Assembly (NCBI RefSeq): GCF_006965485.1
Contig: NZ_CP041360.1
Location: 4,258,501 to 4,322,500, forward strand
Direction: 5' to 3'
DNA from: Spirosoma sp. KCTC 42546
GTDB taxonomy: Bacteria > Bacteroidota > Bacteroidia > Cytophagales > Spirosomataceae
DNA: 64,000 bases
Shown: in pieces, positions 62,084 to 64,000 of the stretch
Position numbering within the stretch: the stretch's first letter is position 1
Layout of the letters: each line of letters starts with the position of its first letter
Made by a program: the position numbers and the translations under genes
The notes under the pieces: model-generated
The model's input: only the letters and a program-made list of their open reading frames with translations
Told to the model about the DNA's origin: nothing
The model's database searches: none

Positions 62084-64000
62084 TTAAACCACTCGCACTA
62101 CTTCGGGTTCATCGGCAAGATACACTAACCTGCCCTCAACTTCAGGATAACCCATTTCCCGGTACAAATTGGTAAAGTACCGTAGCGTACTGACCGGATT
62201 CGTAGGTAGTGAATTTTCCTTACCGGGCAAAGACTCATATTGCACCAGAACAATGTGGCCATCGGGGTAATGTACTACCCGATGTGGGGCTCCGTGCATT
62301 CGTTTGCTACTCAAAATACTCCGATCGGTATCAATCCGAAGGGTGGAGTCAAAAAGAGATGTTAAAGCTGGGTGTAAGACAATTGCCAGTAAAGCCTGCT
62401 TCAATAGTTCGCATTCTATCTTACGAATTAGCCCTTCACTTACGAGTTGCCGAAGTACTGCGTCAATCATTTCAGGGCCTTTGATCAGGCTCAGGGCTGC
62501 ACATAGTTTACGATCCCGTTCTCGGGTACGTTCAAACGTTGCTACGTCAAACATTCGGTCGGCTAGCCGACGCAGTTGCATATCCTGCCCTCGATTCCCA
62601 CTGACAACATCGTCCAGGAAAATCTCGTCAAGCGTTTCATCCAGTTGGTGGTGCGGAAACGAATCGGCGCACAGACTGATTTCGTAGCTGGTTCGGCCTT
62701 TCTCCCAGGCACAGCCGCAATTACGGGCCACTTCGCTATCACGCAGAAATGCATGCAGCCAGTAGCTTACGTCTTTCTGGTTGCCGATTTTATCGAAATC
62801 AGCTGCCTTGGCAATGATATACAGTCGGTCCGTGGGGCGGGTGAAAGCCACATAAAGCAGGTTCATATTTTCGATGAACGTGCGCGTTAGTTCCTCTTCG
62901 TATTGGGCCGCTACCGACGCTGGTGCACTGCGCAGTTTGCTAGTCGTGTTCGAGGGGGCAGACAGTAGACGGGTAAGCGGTCCGGTATCGGTTGAATGCG
63001 CCAGCGTATCGGTTCGAACGCCGGCCAGGTCGAGCCAGATCGTACTCTCGTTAATCGGCTCCACACGCCAGTTCGCGAATGGGATAATCACAACAGGGAA
63101 TTCCAGCCCCTTCGATTTGTGAATTGTTTGAATACTTACCGCATTCCGGGCATTCCCTTCCACCGAAATCTTTTGTCGAACACTATCCCAGTACACCAAA
63201 AAATCGCTCAGGTGTCCACTCCGTTTTTGATTGAAGGTTAATACTTCATCCAGGAATCGAAACAGAAACGGATTATGTTCAGCCTGATTAAAAAGTCCGA
63301 ACTGGGCCGTTAATCGCTCTGCCAGTTCGTAGGGATTCAACTGCCCTAAGGCGTAGGGATCAAGTGGGTAACCTTCTGCAGCTAGGTATTCATATACATC
63401 CGAAATATCATTTTCAGCTACAGTTCGTAGTTTCCCCGTCAGCACATCGTCCGGGAAAATGCCCTGCACCACCCGATGGAACAGATACAACAATTCGTAC
63501 CGAAGCATGCGTAGATCAGGACGCTGAAGTACACGCATGAGCGTAATGAGCCATTTGACCGGATCCGAAAACTCCAGCGACAACGAGTCTGCCGACACCA
63601 GGGGAATCTGGCGGGCGTTCAATTCATTAGCTAAGGCTTTGGCGTGCGATTTTTTGCGACACAGAATGGCAATATCACCGTATTGGTACCCCTCGGCCAA
63701 CGACTTTTCCAGATGCGCGATGGTTGTTTCGAGCATTTGGGTGGTTAGGTCTTTACCAAGTTCGTCGTCTTTATCAACAAAGTCTAGTTGTACATGTCCG
63801 GCCTTGTTTGCTTTCGGTTGCGCTTTCTGATGAAACTGGCGTTCGGCATCGAATACATCAGCCAATTTTGGGTGCTGATACTCAAATTGGCGAGCGACGA
63901 ACTCAAAAAAGTCATTATTGAATCGCACAATTGGCTCCGCGCTCCGCCAGTTCGTGTCCAGAATTTCGGGCTCCAGATGTCCGTCGAGCATACCAATTCG
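62084..64000 (-). CDS. UvrD-type helicase, 5' end cut by window edge
   Basis: The frame is open from base 64000 to a stop at 62084, so the N-terminus (Walker A and B motifs) is missing here. Visible are DTNWRSAEPIVRFNN (motif III-IV area), then IQTIHKSKGLEFPVVIIP (motif V) and MNLLYVAFTRPTDRLYI (motif VI). These belong to UvrD/AddA-type DNA helicases. The long C-terminal part after motif VI could be an AddA/RecB-like tail, but no nuclease motif (such as GxxDRID) is seen. It leads the short gene pair with the PAP2 phosphatase. DNA repair or recombination is the likely role. Confidence 0.9.
   Translation of the reverse strand, partial: RIGMLDGHLEPEILDTNWRSAEPIVRFNNDFFEFVARQFEYQHPKLADVFDAERQFHQKAQPKANKAGHVQLDFVDKDDELGKDLTTQMLETTIAHLEKSLAEGYQYGDIAILCRKKSHAKALANELNARQIPLVSADSLSLEFSDPVKWLITLMRVLQRPDLRMLRYELLYLFHRVVQGIFPDDVLTGKLRTVAENDISDVYEYLAAEGYPLDPYALGQLNPYELAERLTAQFGLFNQAEHNPFLFRFLDEVLTFNQKRSGHLSDFLVYWDSVRQKISVEGNARNAVSIQTIHKSKGLEFPVVIIPFANWRVEPINESTIWLDLAGVRTDTLAHSTDTGPLTRLLSAPSNTTSKLRSAPASVAAQYEEELTRTFIENMNLLYVAFTRPTDRLYIIAKAADFDKIGNQKDVSYWLHAFLRDSEVARNCGCAWEKGRTSYEISLCADSFPHHQLDETLDEIFLDDVVSGNRGQDMQLRRLADRMFDVATFERTRERDRKLCAALSLIKGPEMIDAVLRQLVSEGLIRKIECELLKQALLAIVLHPALTSLFDSTLRIDTDRSILSSKRMHGAPHRVVHYPDGHIVLVQYESLPGKENSLPTNPVSTLRYFTNLYREMGYPEVEGRLVYLADEPEVVRVV

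Overview
The window looks like the chromosome of a Bacteroidota member of the Cytophagales, most like Spirosoma or a close relative. The support is carboxypeptidase-regulatory-domain TonB-type receptors, LytS/LytTR pairs, many YceI, Kelch and DUF-type secreted proteins, weak Shine-Dalgarno signals, TAnnTTTG-type promoter boxes and a glutaminyl-tRNA synthetase. This placement is inference from gene content; no rRNA or tRNA was seen.

Layout. 1-12.5 kb holds secreted and outer-membrane proteins: a PHP-like protein cut by the left edge, a propeller-YceI fusion, a lectin-like protein, an EVE protein, two decayed genes, a VOC protein, a two-gene secreted pair, a YceI protein and a large outer-membrane barrel. 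12.7-16.7 kb carries a LytS-type kinase with its LytTR regulator, then a coupled alcohol dehydrogenase and esterase. 16.8-22.3 kb is a compact unit: two DUF5602/TTHB210-like paralogues around a TonB-dependent receptor and a Cys/His-bearing BNR-propeller protein. It is the best candidate here for an undescribed uptake system. 22.6-24.8 kb has an orphan LytS-type kinase and a metallo-hydrolase. 24.9-30.7 kb is a complete RND efflux operon (TolC, MFP, AcrB-like).

31.2-35 kb is glnS followed by an accessory patch: a DUF6883 gene with an in-frame TGA, a DUF4926 gene, a second diverged copy of the last 57 bp of glnS, and an AT-rich Mrr-type restriction gene split by a 13-bp tandem repeat whose copy number sets the reading frame. 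35.3-44.4 kb holds a lipoprotein, a Kelch protein, dienelactone hydrolase, NTF2-like protein, M14 peptidase, amidase and a Tat-exported serine hydrolase. 44.5-48.3 kb is a three-subunit PaoABC-type molybdenum oxidase, followed by an NmrA-type protein and two small exported proteins. 51.2-59.1 kb is an L-rhamnose catabolic cluster: mutarotase, GH88/105 hydrolase, kinase, isomerase, bifunctional aldolase/dehydrogenase and a divergent RhaT. It is suited to using rhamnose from pectin rhamnogalacturonan. The right end has carbonic anhydrase, metF, a PAP2 phosphatase and a UvrD-type helicase cut by the edge.

A window-wide pattern is a set of about 18 long hairpins, many perfect over 15-33 bp, nearly all different in sequence. 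They sit in gaps that follow the 3' end of a gene and none was seen in the seven divergent promoter gaps examined. Two are copies of one GC-rich REP-like element.
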